NCBI GenBank assembly: GCA_013378335.1
Contig: CP040556.1
Coordinates: 1,550,001 to 1,614,000 of the forward strand
Direction of reading: 5' to 3'
Length of the DNA: 64,000 nucleotides
From: Streptococcus sanguinis
GTDB taxonomy: Bacteria > Bacillota > Bacilli > Lactobacillales > Streptococcaceae
A program made the position numbers and the translations under genes. Of this stretch, positions 35,228 through 48,014 are shown piece after piece. Each line of letters starts with the position of its first letter. Position 1 is the first letter of the stretch. Below the pieces are notes generated by a model. That model worked only from the letters and a program-made list of their open reading frames with translations. It did not search any database and was not told the origin of the DNA.

Positions 35228-35352
35228 GTTCGGCTTTCACTCTTGAAAGAGCTCGTCCGAAAATCGGACAAGGCAATTCAGCTCTGAAAGAGATTTTCCG
35301 AAAATCGGACGGGTTGTTTTGGCTTTGAAAGGAATGTTTCCGTATGTAAGAC
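35228..35352. repeat. Degenerate 41-42 bp tandem repeat, about three units
   Basis: Each unit carries a CTTTGAAAGAG-like segment and then TTCCGAAAATCGGAC: ends at 35269, 35310 and 35352 (last unit diverged to TTTCCGTATGTAAGAC). Two units contain the dyad GTCCGA/TCGGAC. Lies between the DUF6483 gene and the ABC-F gene end; no coding frame. Confidence 0.6.
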
Positions 35353-35379
35353 GAAATCTTTTGAGCTGAGGGCAGTATC

Positions 35380-37274
35380 CTACACCTTCTCCGCCAGTTC
35401 TTCCCATTCTAGCATGGCTTTTTCTTGGACAGCGGTCAGCTGGTCGATTTGCTGCTGGCTCTCCATGAGTGCGCCAGCGTCATTGGTTGCCTGCATGGCT
35501 TCCTGAAGCTGACTAATCTGGCTATCCAAGTCCTCAATTTGCGCTTCCAGTTGTTCTAGGCGACGGGCAAGTCGGCGCTGTTCTTTCTGGTTTCCTTTTG
35601 AAGCTGATAGTCATTGGCAGGTGCTGGCTTGTCAGGACTGGCCTGCTCCGTCTCCTCTCGCAAGGCTTCCTGCTCTGCCTTTTTCTCTAGATAGTAGTCA
35701 TAATCACCCAGATACAGGGTGGAGCCTGTCTCAGATAGCTCGATGATCTGGGTGGCCACGCGATTGATAAAGTAACGGTCATGGCTGACAAAGAGCAGAG
35801 TGCCGTCAAAGTCAATCAGGGCATTTTCCAGGACTTCCTTGCTGTCAATATCCAGGTGGTTGGTCGGCTCGTCTAGGATGAGGAAGTTGTTGTTTTCCAT
35901 AGACAGCTTGGCTAGAAGCAGCCGCGCCCGCTCTCCTCCCGACAGCATGCCAACAGACTTCTTGACATCGTCTCCCGAGAAGAGGAAAGCGCCTAAGCGA
36001 TTGCGAATTTCGACCTCTGGCGTCATCTTGAAGTCATTCCATAGCTCGTCAAGTACTGTATTGCTGGCAGTCAGTTTGCTCTGGGTCTGGTCATAGTAGC
36101 CCACTTCCACGTTAGCTCCCAGCTGCTCCTTGCCTCTGATGAAGGGCACTTGCCCGATTAGTGATTTAATCAAGGTCGTCTTTCCAATCCCATTTGGTCC
36201 GACAATAGCTACCGCATTAAACTTGCGAATATCTAGGTTAATCGGCTCCGACAGGACTTCCTGTCCGAAGCCAATAGCTGCATCTTCCAAGGTCAGCACA
36301 ACATTGCCTGAAACCTTATCGGCTTTGAAGGTCATATTAGCCGATCGACTGCCGGTCTCTGGTCTGTCCAAACGCGCCATCTTTTCCAGCTGCTTTCGGC
36401 GAGACTGAGCCCGCTTGGTAGTGGAGGCCCGAACTAGATTACGATTGACAAAGTCCTCCAGCGCAGCAATTTCTTTCTGCTGCTTTTCATAGTTCTTGGC
36501 TTCAGTGGCCAGCTTCTGCTCCTTTTGGACCACAAAGCTTGTGTAATTGCCCACATAGCGGTCCAAGGAATGCTTGGTCAAATCCAGCGTGATGGTCGCA
36601 ACCTTGTCTAGGAAATAGCGGTCGTGGCTGACGATAATCAGGGCACCGCTGTAGTTAATCAAGTAAGTCTCCAGCCAGGCAATGGTCTCGATATCCAAAT
36701 GGTTGGTCGGCTCATCCAGGACCAGCAATTCTGGCTTTTCCAAAAGCATCCTAGCCAAAGCAAGACGAGTATTCTGCCCGCCTGAAAGCTCAGAAATCTT
36801 CATCTGCCACATGGACTGGTCAAACTTGAAACCATTCAAAATCGCTCGAATATCGGCCTCGTAGGTAAAACCACCCTTCTGGCGAAAGTTCTCTGACAGC
36901 TGATCGTACTGAGTCATGATAGCCGTCAGGTCTTCCCCAGACAATTCTCCCATTTGCAGCTCCATCTGTCGCAAGCGCTTCTCTTGCTGACGCAGACTAT
37001 CAAAGACCTGCAGCATCTCGTCGTAGATAGTATTCTCCGACTCAAAGCGGCTGTCCTGTGCCAGATAGGACAGGGAAAGATCTCGTTTTTTATTGATCTG
37101 ACCAGAAGTAGACTCTTCCTCGCCCACCAAAATCTTGAGCAGGGTTGATTTCCCAGCTCCATTTTTACCGACGAGAGCAATCCGGTCTCCCTCATTCACT
37201 TGCAGGTTAATATTGTCAAAAAGAAGCTCCCCTGCAAAAGAGCGCTCGATCTTGCTTGCTTGTAAAATAATCAT
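35380..37274 (-). pseudogene. ABC-F family ATPase (Uup/YdiF-like) with C-terminal frameshift
   Basis: Two ABC domains without membrane segments: Walker A GKNGAGKST and GPNGIGKTT, signatures LSGGQ and LSGGE, Walker B LLVLDEPTNHLD and FLILDEPTNHLD. ABC-F proteins act on the ribosome. The frame ends at 35556 after DYQLQKETRKNSADLPVA. With one extra A near 35591-35593 it would go on as QKEQRRLARRLEQLE and a coiled coil to 35380, the normal C-terminal domain of Uup-like members (about 635 residues in all). So the ribosome-binding core is complete but the coiled coil is lost. Start at 37274 lacks a Shine-Dalgarno site and looks leaderless. Confidence 0.8.
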
Positions 37275-37289
37275 AAGACCATTATAGCA
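37275..37289 (-). promoter_or_regulatory. Predicted leaderless promoter of the ABC-F gene
   Basis: Minus strand TGCTATAAT with TATAAT at 37281-37286, six bases from the ATG. Extended -10, no clear -35, no ribosome binding site. Confidence 0.65.
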
Positions 37290-37349
37290 GATTTCCAGAA
37301 GCACAGCTATCAGAATTCAAGAGAAAGCGAACTCAGCTCCCCAAAAGAA

Positions 37350-37528
37350 AAAGAGAGTGGGACAGAAATCGGTAATTCGTTAGAATTCGATTTCGTCGTC
37401 CCACCTCCGCACAGTTGAGTAGGGCTGTAAAAGCTGATGAAATCAGCGTAGTAGAGCCCACTCAACCACTGCGTCTTGCTCGACAATCCAAAGACAATTG
37501 AGAGGCTAGGACTTTTGTCCCAGCCTCT
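37350..37528. repeat. Intergenic element with terminal inverted repeats (family copy 2)
   Basis: Ends pair as AGAGAGTGGGACAGAA and CTTTTGTCCCAGCCTCT, related to those at 12670-12834. Inside are nested dyads around GGGACGACGAAATC and GTTGAGTAGGGC / GCCCACTCAAC. The right end overlaps the stop codon of the next gene, for which it may serve as terminator. Such elements are common between genes in oral streptococci. Confidence 0.65.
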
Positions 37529-37892
37529 ACATAAAACTATTGAGAATAGATTGATTCTGCAAAATCAGATAAATTCCCAGCAGAATCAGAACCGCAAAGA
37601 CAACAAATTTAATCATTCCCTTAATCAGACGAATAACCAGAAGGATAATCATAGACCCGACTAGCCACATAAAGGCGGAATTGTGAAAAAATCCCTGAAC
37701 TGCTTCAATATTCTGGCCGAAAAAGACCTGAATGGGCGCCGGAACATGATTTTCCCAAGCCGCTGTCACTCCTAGCTGGTTGGCAATCTCATTGCCGCTT
37801 TTCCATAGCCAGACAAAGATTCCTGAGTTAAAAACAAAGAGAAAAACTTGCTCTGGAAAGTGTCGAATCAAGTAAAAAATAGATTTTAACAT
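37527..37892 (-). CDS. Conserved-type membrane protein of unknown function
   Basis: 121 residues. Hydrophobic N-terminal segment (about 3-30) and two helices near the C-terminus (about 72-88 and 90-110), with a Trp-containing outer loop between. I do not recognise a family. It follows the matrixin-type protease gene by four bases, so it is probably co-transcribed and could anchor or assist it. Confidence 0.75.
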   Translation of the reverse strand: MLKSIFYLIRHFPEQVFLFVFNSGIFVWLWKSGNEIANQLGVTAAWENHVPAPIQVFFGQNIEAVQGFFHNSAFMWLVGSMIILLVIRLIKGMIKFVVFAVLILLGIYLILQNQSILNSFM

Positions 37893-37896
37893 AGGC

Positions 37897-38616
37897 TTAC
37901 GATTGATACAAGTCTTTTACAGCCTGGATATCTGTCGGCTGGATACTGTAAAATGAGCCTGCTGACTGCATCACTGATTCCTCCTCATTATGGTCTAATC
38001 CGATAGCATGGCCCAATTCGTGCGCTGCTGTATTGACAATCCGCTCATGAGAATAGGCATAGCGACTGTCCAGCAGGTAGTAACTATTAAGGCGAACCGT
38101 GACATGGGTAAACCGCTTGGTTAGGAGATTGGTCTGCGACTCAGCTTCACCAGCTGCACTGATGTTGCCATCGTTCATCTCCGTCGCAACAATGTCCGCC
38201 TTGTCTTTATCATTGATGATTTGAAAGGTGAAGGCACCTGTTTGATTCCAAGAATCAATGGCCTCCCTATAGGCTGAACGGAAGGTTTCATTATTTGTAT
38301 CGATATAAATCGTGGCGCTTGGCTGATCCCAACGAGCCCCTGTTGTTGCATGCTCATCTGTCAGCTGATCTGTTTGCGTCTCCTCACTGCTGTGAAGCCC
38401 CGTGGAAATGCCTTGGTGATTTAAAAATTGATCCACTCTGCCAACAGCAGTCTGAACAGCCTGCGTCAGTCCCTCTGTACCCGGTTCTGTCGAAGTGGTA
38501 AAATAGAAAATTCCGACAATAACCATAAAGCTCAGGACAAAGGACCAGGCAAGTCCCCAAACCACGCGCCAAATCAGACGCATGAGGAACCGGATGCTTT
38601 TAAAAATAAGTCCCAT
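37897..38616 (-). CDS. Membrane-anchored matrixin-type zinc metalloprotease
   Basis: 239 residues from MGLIFKSIRFLMRLIW. One membrane helix (about 15-38), a linker, then a catalytic domain with HELGHAIGLDH, the HExxHxxGxxH zinc motif of metzincins, and a later ESVMQSAGSF stretch corresponding to the Met-turn. The protease should face the outside. Start chosen for AAAGGAGG seven bases upstream; 15 codons further upstream lack a site. Substrate unknown. Confidence 0.9.
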   Translation of the reverse strand: MGLIFKSIRFLMRLIWRVVWGLAWSFVLSFMVIVGIFYFTTSTEPGTEGLTQAVQTAVGRVDQFLNHQGISTGLHSSEETQTDQLTDEHATTGARWDQPSATIYIDTNNETFRSAYREAIDSWNQTGAFTFQIINDKDKADIVATEMNDGNISAAGEAESQTNLLTKRFTHVTVRLNSYYLLDSRYAYSHERIVNTAAHELGHAIGLDHNEEESVMQSAGSFYSIQPTDIQAVKDLYQS

Positions 38617-38669
38617 CGCAACCTCCTTTACTAGATTGTAAGAGAACGTTGATTTTACCACCGCTTTCT

Positions 38670-38705
38670 TAAAGAAGACTGAAAAGTCCGTCTTCTTCTT
38701 ATCTA
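38670..38705 (-). terminator. Terminator-like hairpin after endA
   Basis: AAGAAGAC / GTCTTCTT stem with a ten-base loop; weak T-tract on the minus strand, so it may be inefficient. Confidence 0.45.
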
Positions 38706-38760
38706 TTAGTATAAAAGAAAATGACTACAAATCTGCAACCATTTCTTTTCATACTATTGA

Positions 38761-38789
38761 ATACTCTTTGCAAATCCATTTTTGAGTAT
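38761..38789. repeat. Internally deleted RUP-like remnant
   Basis: ATACTCTTTGCAAATC followed directly by TTTTTGAGTAT: the two outer ends of a RUP-type element with almost all of the interior missing. Confidence 0.35.
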
Positions 38790-38793
38790 AAAA

Positions 38794-39654
38794 TTAAGAA
38801 CCCGTGTCCAGACTGACCCTGCCACTATTATAGTCCAGGCGAATCCCTTTTTGCACATTCGGGATAAAGACATTAAATTCCAGACTGCCATCGCTGGACT
38901 TGGCCTCTAAATGTGACCCAACCGGCACTAAATCTGTCTCCGTGGCATAAATCAAGGTTACCCGGTAGCGCACCCGCTTGTTCTTATCCAAAGCCTTCCG
39001 GATCTTTGTCTCATAGTAATTCTGCCCTGTCGAATCCGTTTCATTGGCTTGGTTGGACCAAGCCGTCTGCACGGCGATATTGGCAGGATTGCTGGTAGAG
39101 GCATCAAAGCCCTTCAAACCACCGATCAGCGAATAGGCCAAGAGATGTCCTCGGTCCACAGCATGATTGTACTCACCAGGGAGGTTCTTGAGTTGATGCC
39201 AGCCTGCCGGTACCCATGAGGTGTTGGCATTTCCAGTTTCTTCCCGTTTTTTGTACTGGCGGGTAGACTTGGATAAAAAGGCATTCGCCACTGTCGGAAG
39301 GGTTTGCCCTTGTACAAGCTTGGTCTTATTGTCAGCATAGGGTTTACTAGAAATCCCCGCATCCAAGTCCGTCTTATTCCCATTCACGATAAAGGCACCA
39401 GCTCCGTTCCATTCAATGCTGCCTTTGAGCTGAGCTCGGACAGCATCCGTCAGAACGCTCTCAGCCAGTTCCCGACTAGGAGTGCCCTGATCTTGGACTT
39501 GCCCAACCCTGATTTCTGAATTTGGACTCTGAAGTGGCTGCTGACCATCCTGTCCCCAGAAATAGCCAGCCAGAGCTAAAATCAAGGCCAGAGTCAGCCC
39601 AGCCCAGCCTTGCAGCCTCTTAGAATTCCTTTTCTGACTAGTCTTTCTTTTCAT
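38794..39654 (-). CDS. endA: Membrane-bound DNA/RNA non-specific endonuclease EndA
   Basis: 286 residues. Basic N-terminus, one membrane helix (about 16-33), then the nuclease domain with the DRGH motif ([12 protein letters not shown]) and the metal-binding Asn region ([17 protein letters not shown]). In pneumococcus EndA degrades one DNA strand during transformation and digests neutrophil traps. The neighbours epuA and murA are the same as in pneumococcus. Confidence 0.94.
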   Translation of the reverse strand: MKRKTSQKRNSKRLQGWAGLTLALILALAGYFWGQDGQQPLQSPNSEIRVGQVQDQGTPSRELAESVLTDAVRAQLKGSIEWNGAGAFIVNGNKTDLDAGISSKPYADNKTKLVQGQTLPTVANAFLSKSTRQYKKREETGNANTSWVPAGWHQLKNLPGEYNHAVDRGHLLAYSLIGGLKGFDASTSNPANIAVQTAWSNQANETDSTGQNYYETKIRKALDKNKRVRYRVTLIYATETDLVPVGSHLEAKSSDGSLEFNVFIPNVQKGIRLDYNSGRVSLDTGS

Positions 39655-39712
39655 CTTCTTTCTTTCAACTTAGCAAACTGGATTCATTTCAGCCAGTCTT
39701 TTCAACTAGGAG

Positions 39713-39895
39713 CTAGTTTCCAGTAAACTTCCCGATTAATTCTTGCCAGGTTTCTGGTGACCAGATAGAGCCCTTACCGTTTCCGATAACATTATAACCA
39801 ATCATCAAAGCCACGAAAAAGAGAATCACAGCTACCAAAAGAACCAGTAAAACAAGGCCAATCTGCCGGCCTAAATATTTAAGATTTTCACTCAT
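39713..39895 (-). CDS. epuA: EpuA-type small membrane protein
   Basis: 60 residues: short polar head, one long hydrophobic helix (about 12-34), then a soluble tail ending ELIGKFTGN. This is the streptococcal EpuA family, often labelled as an RNA polymerase beta-subunit-like protein because of its Pfam name; real function unclear. It overlaps the murA stop by eight bases and precedes endA. Confidence 0.88.
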   Translation of the reverse strand: MSENLKYLGRQIGLVLLVLLVAVILFFVALMIGYNVIGNGKGSIWSPETWQELIGKFTGN

Positions 39896-41167
39896 CGTCT
39901 TCTTCCTTTACACGCTTCACTTTGGCTCCCAAGGCTGCCAATTTCTCATGGAATTTATAGTAGCCTCGGTCTAAGTGTACCAGCTTGCTGACCTTAGTCT
40001 CGCCTTCAGCAATCAAGCCCATCAAAATCAAAGTCGCACTGGCCCGAAGGTCTGTTGACATGACTTCAGCTCCCTGAAGACTGCCACCACCCCAGATGCG
40101 AGCTGTGTCACGCATGATATCAGAGTGCAGCCCCATCCGACGCATTTCCTCCAGATGCTGGAAGCGATTCTCAAAGACAGTCTCAATCATCGTAGACTCG
40201 CCCTTGGCCATAGCCATCAGCGCCGTAAACTGAGCCTGCATGTCGGTAGGGAAGCCCGGATAAGGAAGAGTCTTGACCGAAACGGGTCTCAGCTTCGAAA
40301 CATCGGAACGAATCCGAATCCCTTCATCTTCCTCTGTCACTTCCACTCCCATTTCCTGCATTTTGGAAAGCAGGGGACGGTTGTGCTCCCAAATGGCATC
40401 CTCAATCAGCAAATCACCGCTGGTCATAGCTGCAGCAACCATAAAAGTTCCTGCTTCGATACGATCTTGAACCACATTATGCTTGGCCCCGCGCAGCTGA
40501 TCCACTCCAACAATGGTCAAAGTTTCGGTACCTGCCCCTCTGACCTTGGCTCCCATTTTATTTAAAAAGAGAGCTAGGTCAACAATTTCAGGCTCCCGAG
40601 CAGCATTTTCAATCACTGTTGTGCCTTGAGCCAGCGTTGCAGCCATCATGATGTTTTGCGTTGCTCCCACACTGGGAAAGTCCATGTAAATGTAGGCCCC
40701 TTGAGCCGATCTGCCTTCGCTTCGATATAACCCGCTGTCTGGGTAATCTGAGCTCCCATGGCTTCTAAGCCCTTCAAGTGCAAGTCAATAGGCCGACTGC
40801 CGATCGTACAGCCGCCTGGCATGGAAACCTTAGCATGACCATTACGAGCCAGAACTGGCCCCAAAACAACGATAGACGCCCGCATTTTGCTGACGTATTT
40901 ATATGGCGCCTCCTCTGACAGAGGTTGAGTGGCGTCCACAACAACTGTATTTTCTTCCTGATTAAAATCCACCTGAGTGTTTAAACCGCGGACCACATTG
41001 TTCATGGTAAAGACATCAGACAAGACCGGAACATTTTTCAAAACAGACTGGCCCTCGCTGGCCAATACTGTCGCTGCTAAAAGAGGCAGCACCGCATTTT
41101 TTGCTCCTTCAATCTTGACCTTTCCGACCAAGCGATTATCTCCACCTTGAATAATAATTTTTTCCAT
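39888..41167 (-). pseudogene. murA: UDP-N-acetylglucosamine 1-carboxyvinyltransferase (MurA/MurZ paralogue), frameshifted
   Basis: The first part (41167 down to about 40700) reads [20 protein letters not shown] through the catalytic Cys loop [14 protein letters not shown] to DRLKG. It then goes out of frame at a run of four Cs on the + strand (40697-40700, GGGG on the coding strand). The rest, from [20 protein letters not shown] to 39888, is intact in the next frame. One extra G restores [16 protein letters not shown] and a normal protein of about 425 residues. Streptococci carry two MurA paralogues, so loss of one is survivable, but a base-call error in the G-run is equally possible. Confidence 0.8.
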
Positions 41168-41204
41168 ACCGATTCCTTACTCTAAATTTTTAAAATCATC
41201 CATA

Positions 41205-41213
41205 CTATCATAC
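41205..41213 (-). promoter_or_regulatory. murA extended -10
   Basis: Minus strand TGGTATGAT about 38 bases before the murA start; no clear -35. Confidence 0.45.
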
Positions 41214-41234
41214 CATAAAATCAAAAATATGACC

Positions 41235-41465
41235 TTATAAAGTACCGTTAAAAATCGCCCGGCTCATATCGTAAATACCAATGAAGAAAAGGCTGACTAA
41301 ATAGCCCAAGGCAATGCTAAACAAGAGAATCAAAAAGCGAATCTTCATCGCATTATCGGCATTAACCTTGAAAAATCTCTCCCACTCAACAACCGTTGAC
41401 AGCAGATGAAAAGCAAAGAAAATAAAGAGCAAATGACTGCATAATTTAAAAATAACTTCTACCAT
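41235..41465 (-). CDS. DUF1146 family membrane protein
   Basis: 76 residues, two transmembrane helices (about 5-25 and 44-66) with a WERFFK loop between. Size, position after the ATP synthase operon and the YwzB-like plan fit DUF1146. Function unknown. No ribosome binding site; the -10 box lies seven bases from the ATG, so the transcript is predicted leaderless. Confidence 0.85.
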   Translation of the reverse strand: MVEVIFKLCSHLLFIFFAFHLLSTVVEWERFFKVNADNAMKIRFLILLFSIALGYLVSLFFIGIYDMSRAIFNGTL

Positions 41466-41481
41466 AACTTTTATTATACCA
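41466..41481 (-). promoter_or_regulatory. Predicted leaderless promoter of the DUF1146 gene
   Basis: Minus strand TGGTATAAT with TATAAT at 41473-41478, then AAAAGTT, then ATG. Extended -10 without a clear -35. Confidence 0.65.
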
Positions 41482-41532
41482 CAAGACTCCAGTCAGAGAC
41501 GAACTAAACAGTCCTGCCCTCTTTCTTTGGAA

Positions 41533-41564
41533 AAGAAAACTGAGACATTCCTGCCTCAGTTTTG
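41533..41564 (-). terminator. Terminator of the ATP synthase operon
   Basis: AAAACTGAG-gcaggaatgt-CTCAGTTTT stem followed by CTTTTC on the minus strand, about 80 bases after atpC. Confidence 0.8.
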
Positions 41565-41642
41565 CGTATTCAGTTTGTATTCATGAAACCAAGTCTCGTC
41601 AGATGAAAGATGACTTCCATCAATCCAGGCAAGAATAGCTTC

Positions 41643-42062
41643 TTAGATTCTTGTTCCAACATTGATTCGGTTGATTGCCCGCTGCAGGGCAATCTTAGCC
41701 CGGCGTTCTTGGTCAATCAAGTGCTTATCATGGGCTTCTTCGATTTCTTGCTCAGCCCGACGCTTAGCCCGCTCAGCCCGACTAATGTCGATATCACGCG
41801 CACGCTCAGCTGAGTCCGCCACAATGGTAATGACATTGTCTGCAATTTCAATGATTCCGCCGTTGACCGCAATCCAGTCGATATGCTTGTCATCATCAAC
41901 CCGGCGCACCTTAACCTGATCCACTTCTAAAACAGCGATGGTATTGATATGGCGGGGCAGAATCCCCAGCTCACCATCAATGGTCTTTACGGAAACAAAT
42001 GCAGCATGGTGATCATAAATAAGACCATCCGGTGTCACGATTTGTACTGTCATTTGAGCCAT
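41643..42062 (-). CDS. atpC: ATP synthase F1 epsilon subunit
   Basis: 139 residues from [14 protein letters not shown]-terminal beta-sandwich (about 1-85, with [10 protein letters not shown]) and C-terminal helical hairpin ([20 protein letters not shown]). It couples rotation and restrains ATP hydrolysis. Start is the second of two adjacent ATGs, five bases from GAGGTGA. Last gene of the operon. Confidence 0.95.
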   Translation of the reverse strand: MAQMTVQIVTPDGLIYDHHAAFVSVKTIDGELGILPRHINTIAVLEVDQVKVRRVDDDKHIDWIAVNGGIIEIADNVITIVADSAERARDIDISRAERAKRRAEQEIEEAHDKHLIDQERRAKIALQRAINRINVGTRI

Positions 42063-42072
42063 CATTCACCTC

Positions 42073-43500
<1,428 letters not shown>

Positions 43501-43517
43501 CTAATTCATTTGTGGCC

Positions 43518-44399
43518 TTATTCCAGGGCACTTGCACCCGCCACGATTTCAGTAATTTCCTGCGTAATGGCAGCCTGCCGAGCGCGGTTGTACTGAATAG
43601 TCAAATCACTGATGACCTTTTTAGCATTGTCTGTCGCTGTCTGCATAGCAGTCATACCGGCAGCATTCTCAGCTGTTTTGGCATCAATAATGGCACCGTA
43701 AATCATGCTCTCTGCAAACTGGGGCAACAGTTGATCCAAGATAGAATCCCGACTGGATTCCAGTTCCAGATTCAGAGTATAATCTTCATCAGCTTCATTG
43801 GGGTCCAAGTCAATGATTGGCAGCATCTGCTCCACCCGCATCTGACTGGTCAGACTGTTGACATGGTGGTTATAGCAGACATAGAGCTCATCAAAGAGCT
43901 CATTCTGATACATTTCAATGGTCTTGCTAATGATTTTACGAACCTCATCAAAGCTAGGCTGATCTGCTAGACCACGCAGTTCATAAACCGGCTGAATGCC
44001 CCGAGCTCGGAAGAAATCAGCACCGACACTTCCGATACAGATGACTTCAAAGTCCTCTCCAGTCGGATGGTACTCAGCTTTCAGCTCCATCAAAGCCTTG
44101 AGAATGGTCGCATTGTAGCCGCCAACCAACCCGCGGTCAGAAGTAATGACAATATAGGCTGATTTCTTGACTGGCCGACTGATTAACATTGAGTGATGAC
44201 GGGCATTTTCTGCCTCGTGGCCATGCAGCATATCCGTAACTAACTTACGCACTTTCTGGGCATAGACCTGAAAGTTCTTAGCTGCTTCCTCAGATTTTCC
44301 CAGCTTTGCAGCAGAAACCATCTGCATGGCATTGGTGATTTGACTGGTGTTTTTCGTGGATGCAATTTTATTTTTAATATCATTTAATGAAACTGCCAT
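43518..44399 (-). CDS. atpG: ATP synthase F1 gamma subunit
   Basis: 293 residues. N-terminal helix [20 protein letters not shown] and the C-terminal helix ending [13 protein letters not shown] that form the rotor stalk coiled coil; [13 protein letters not shown] in the middle. Complete and between atpA and atpD as usual. Confidence 0.97.
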   Translation of the reverse strand: MAVSLNDIKNKIASTKNTSQITNAMQMVSAAKLGKSEEAAKNFQVYAQKVRKLVTDMLHGHEAENARHHSMLISRPVKKSAYIVITSDRGLVGGYNATILKALMELKAEYHPTGEDFEVICIGSVGADFFRARGIQPVYELRGLADQPSFDEVRKIISKTIEMYQNELFDELYVCYNHHVNSLTSQMRVEQMLPIIDLDPNEADEDYTLNLELESSRDSILDQLLPQFAESMIYGAIIDAKTAENAAGMTAMQTATDNAKKVISDLTIQYNRARQAAITQEITEIVAGASALE

Positions 44400-44414
44400 C
44401 TGACACCTCGATTC

Positions 44415-45923
<1,509 letters not shown>

Positions 45924-45935
45924 TCACACCACTTT

Positions 45936-46472
45936 CTATTTCAATTTTTCTTTAACGACTTGCAATTGACGTTTTATGCTTGCATCAATTGTTTTGTTAT
46001 TGGCAGAGATGACAAAGCCGCCAATCAAGCTGCTGTCCAATTCTTCCTTGAGCGAGCGGACCTTTAGACCCATCTTCTGCTCAATAATCGGCCGAATCTT
46101 CTCCTTTTGACTGGCTGTCAAAGGCTGAACAGAGTGCAGCGTCACCTCAAATTCATTGCTGATCTTTTCAAGCTGGTGCTGACTCTCCAGCACAATCTCA
46201 TAAAAGAGGTCCTCGCGATGATTGAGAATGATGATTTCAATCAGGTTATCAAGCAATTGCGAACCTGAGTTTTGAAAGAGGCGCAGGCTCTTCTCTTTCT
46301 CATGGTCACTGACGCCGATATGTGACAAAAAGTCAGCAAGGCCGGTCTCCGCGAAAACAGCCTTAATCTGACTCAGTTTTTCAAAAACATCTTCTTGCTG
46401 ACCTTTTTCAAAGACCGTCTGAACAAAAGGCAAAGCATATTTCTCAATGATTGCATATTGCTTCTTATCCAT
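45936..46472 (-). CDS. atpH: ATP synthase F1 delta subunit
   Basis: 178 residues, helical N-terminal domain and beta-containing C-terminal domain (SSLIGGFVISANNKTIDAS). Connects F1 to the peripheral stalk. Its start overlaps the atpF stop by one base. Confidence 0.96.
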   Translation of the reverse strand: MDKKQYAIIEKYALPFVQTVFEKGQQEDVFEKLSQIKAVFAETGLADFLSHIGVSDHEKEKSLRLFQNSGSQLLDNLIEIIILNHREDLFYEIVLESQHQLEKISNEFEVTLHSVQPLTASQKEKIRPIIEQKMGLKVRSLKEELDSSLIGGFVISANNKTIDASIKRQLQVVKEKLK

Positions 46473-46966
46473 CAGGCATCTCCTAACTGTTTGATATAGC
46501 GGTCAATGAGCTCGCTTTGAGCTTCCTTATCCAGCTCCTGGCTCAAAATCTTACTAGCCAAAGTCACTGTCAAGTCAGCCACTTCTCCTTTGATGCTACT
46601 CATAGCCTCTGCCTTGTTTTGGGCAATTTCCTGATTCGCTTTAACCTTCAGACGTCCTGCTTCTTCTGCTGCATTAGCTAGGATTCCAGCCTTGTTCTTC
46701 TCAGCTGTCTCCTTAGCTGTCTCAACAATAGCAACTGCTTCCGCACGACTTCCTGCCAGAGCTTCCTCGCGCTTTTGCGCCAAGTCTTCTGCCTTCTTAC
46801 GAGCAGCTTCTGCACCATCAATATCATCTGAAATCTTTTGAGCACGCTGATCTAAAATCCCAATAATATTGCCCCAGGCAAACTTCTTAATGAGAAATAC
46901 TAAAAGAAGAAAGGAGCCGGCAATCAAGATAAAGTTGCCAATAATTTCACCTACGGTTATGTTCAT
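46472..46966 (-). CDS. atpF: ATP synthase Fo b subunit
   Basis: 164 residues. One N-terminal membrane helix (about 8-27), then a long Ala/Glu/Lys-rich coiled coil ([20 protein letters not shown]). Peripheral stalk. Confidence 0.97.
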   Translation of the reverse strand: MNITVGEIIGNFILIAGSFLLLVFLIKKFAWGNIIGILDQRAQKISDDIDGAEAARKKAEDLAQKREEALAGSRAEAVAIVETAKETAEKNKAGILANAAEEAGRLKVKANQEIAQNKAEAMSSIKGEVADLTVTLASKILSQELDKEAQSELIDRYIKQLGDA

Positions 46967-46984
46967 CTTATCTATCCTTTCTTT

Positions 46985-47701
46985 TTATTCTACCTCACCA
47001 TTAATCTTTTTACCAAGATACATAGATGTTAGCATGGTAAAAACATAGGCTTGGATACAGGAAATGAAGATGGAAAAACCAGTCCAAACCATGTTCATAA
47101 TAAAGGCAATTGGATACCAATACGCTGCTTGATGTGCCCAAGTCAAGAGCAAACCAGCCAATACTTCACCTGCAAAAATATTCCCATAAATCCGCAAGGC
47201 TAGCGAAGCAAAATTGGTAAATTCTTCCAAGATATTCATGGGTGTCATGATACCTGGAGTCACAAAACCTTTTAGATATCCTTTTATCCCTTGACGTCGG
47301 ACTCCTTCCACATGACAGAAAATCGTCACTAAAAGAGAGAAGGCTAGGTCAAAAGCGAGATTGGCTGTCGGCGATGTCCAGAGATTGAAACCATTGGTTG
47401 TCTGAACCTTAGCCATCAATCCCAAGTTATTCGCCACAGCCACGAAAAGAAAGAGGGAGAATAGAAAAAGCGAGTAATTCTTCATATAATGCTCGCCAAC
47501 GTTTCCCTTGGTAAAATCAATGACAAAATCATAGATATATTCCAAAGCATTCTGCTTTCTTGACGGCTTAATCGTCATCTTTCGACTTGCCCAATAAACA
47601 AGTCCAAAAGTTACAAACACCGTCAGCAGAGTCATGGCCAGCAGGGTCAAATCAAAGGTCACAGGACCGACATTGATAGTTGGATTGATACTTTCTTCCA
47701 A
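46985..47701 (-). CDS. atpB: ATP synthase Fo a subunit
   Basis: 238 residues, five to six membrane helices. The conserved Arg of the proton path is in [18 protein letters not shown]. 18 bases before atpF and 35 after atpE. Confidence 0.97.
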   Translation of the reverse strand: MEESINPTINVGPVTFDLTLLAMTLLTVFVTFGLVYWASRKMTIKPSRKQNALEYIYDFVIDFTKGNVGEHYMKNYSLFLFSLFLFVAVANNLGLMAKVQTTNGFNLWTSPTANLAFDLAFSLLVTIFCHVEGVRRQGIKGYLKGFVTPGIMTPMNILEEFTNFASLALRIYGNIFAGEVLAGLLLTWAHQAAYWYPIAFIMNMVWTGFSIFISCIQAYVFTMLTSMYLGKKINGEVE

Positions 47702-47736
47702 CAGATGACACCCCCTTTTCTAAAGAGAATCCTTTC

Positions 47737-47937
47737 TTATTTGATAACAAAGGCCATAGCCAGCGTTACAAAGAAAGTACCTTCGACAAAGGCAATTCCC
47801 AAGATTAGGAGGCTTCTCAATTGACCGATCATTTCTGGCTGACGAGACGCTGCCTTAAATAAATTACTCATAATCAAACCTTCAGCAATTGATACGCCAA
47901 AGCAGGCAAAACAAAGTCCTAAATATGTTAAATTCAT
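47737..47937 (-). CDS. atpE: ATP synthase Fo c subunit
   Basis: 66 residues, two helices with a polar loop (SRQPEM). The proton-carrying Glu sits in [11 protein letters not shown] in helix 2. The short streptococcal form. First gene of the operon, with AAGGAGAAG before the ATG. Confidence 0.96.
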   Translation of the reverse strand: MNLTYLGLCFACFGVSIAEGLIMSNLFKAASRQPEMIGQLRSLLILGIAFVEGTFFVTLAMAFVIK

Positions 47938-47973
47938 GATGACTTCTCCTTAATATTTTTAAATTACTTCCTT

Positions 47974-48002
47974 AGTTTACTCCTAAAATATCGAATAGTC
48001 AA
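47974..48002 (-). promoter_or_regulatory. ATP synthase operon promoter
   Basis: Minus strand TTGACT (47997-48002), 17-base spacer, TAAACT (47974-47979), about 37 bases before atpE. Confidence 0.7.
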
Positions 48003-48014
48003 TCTTTTACACAC

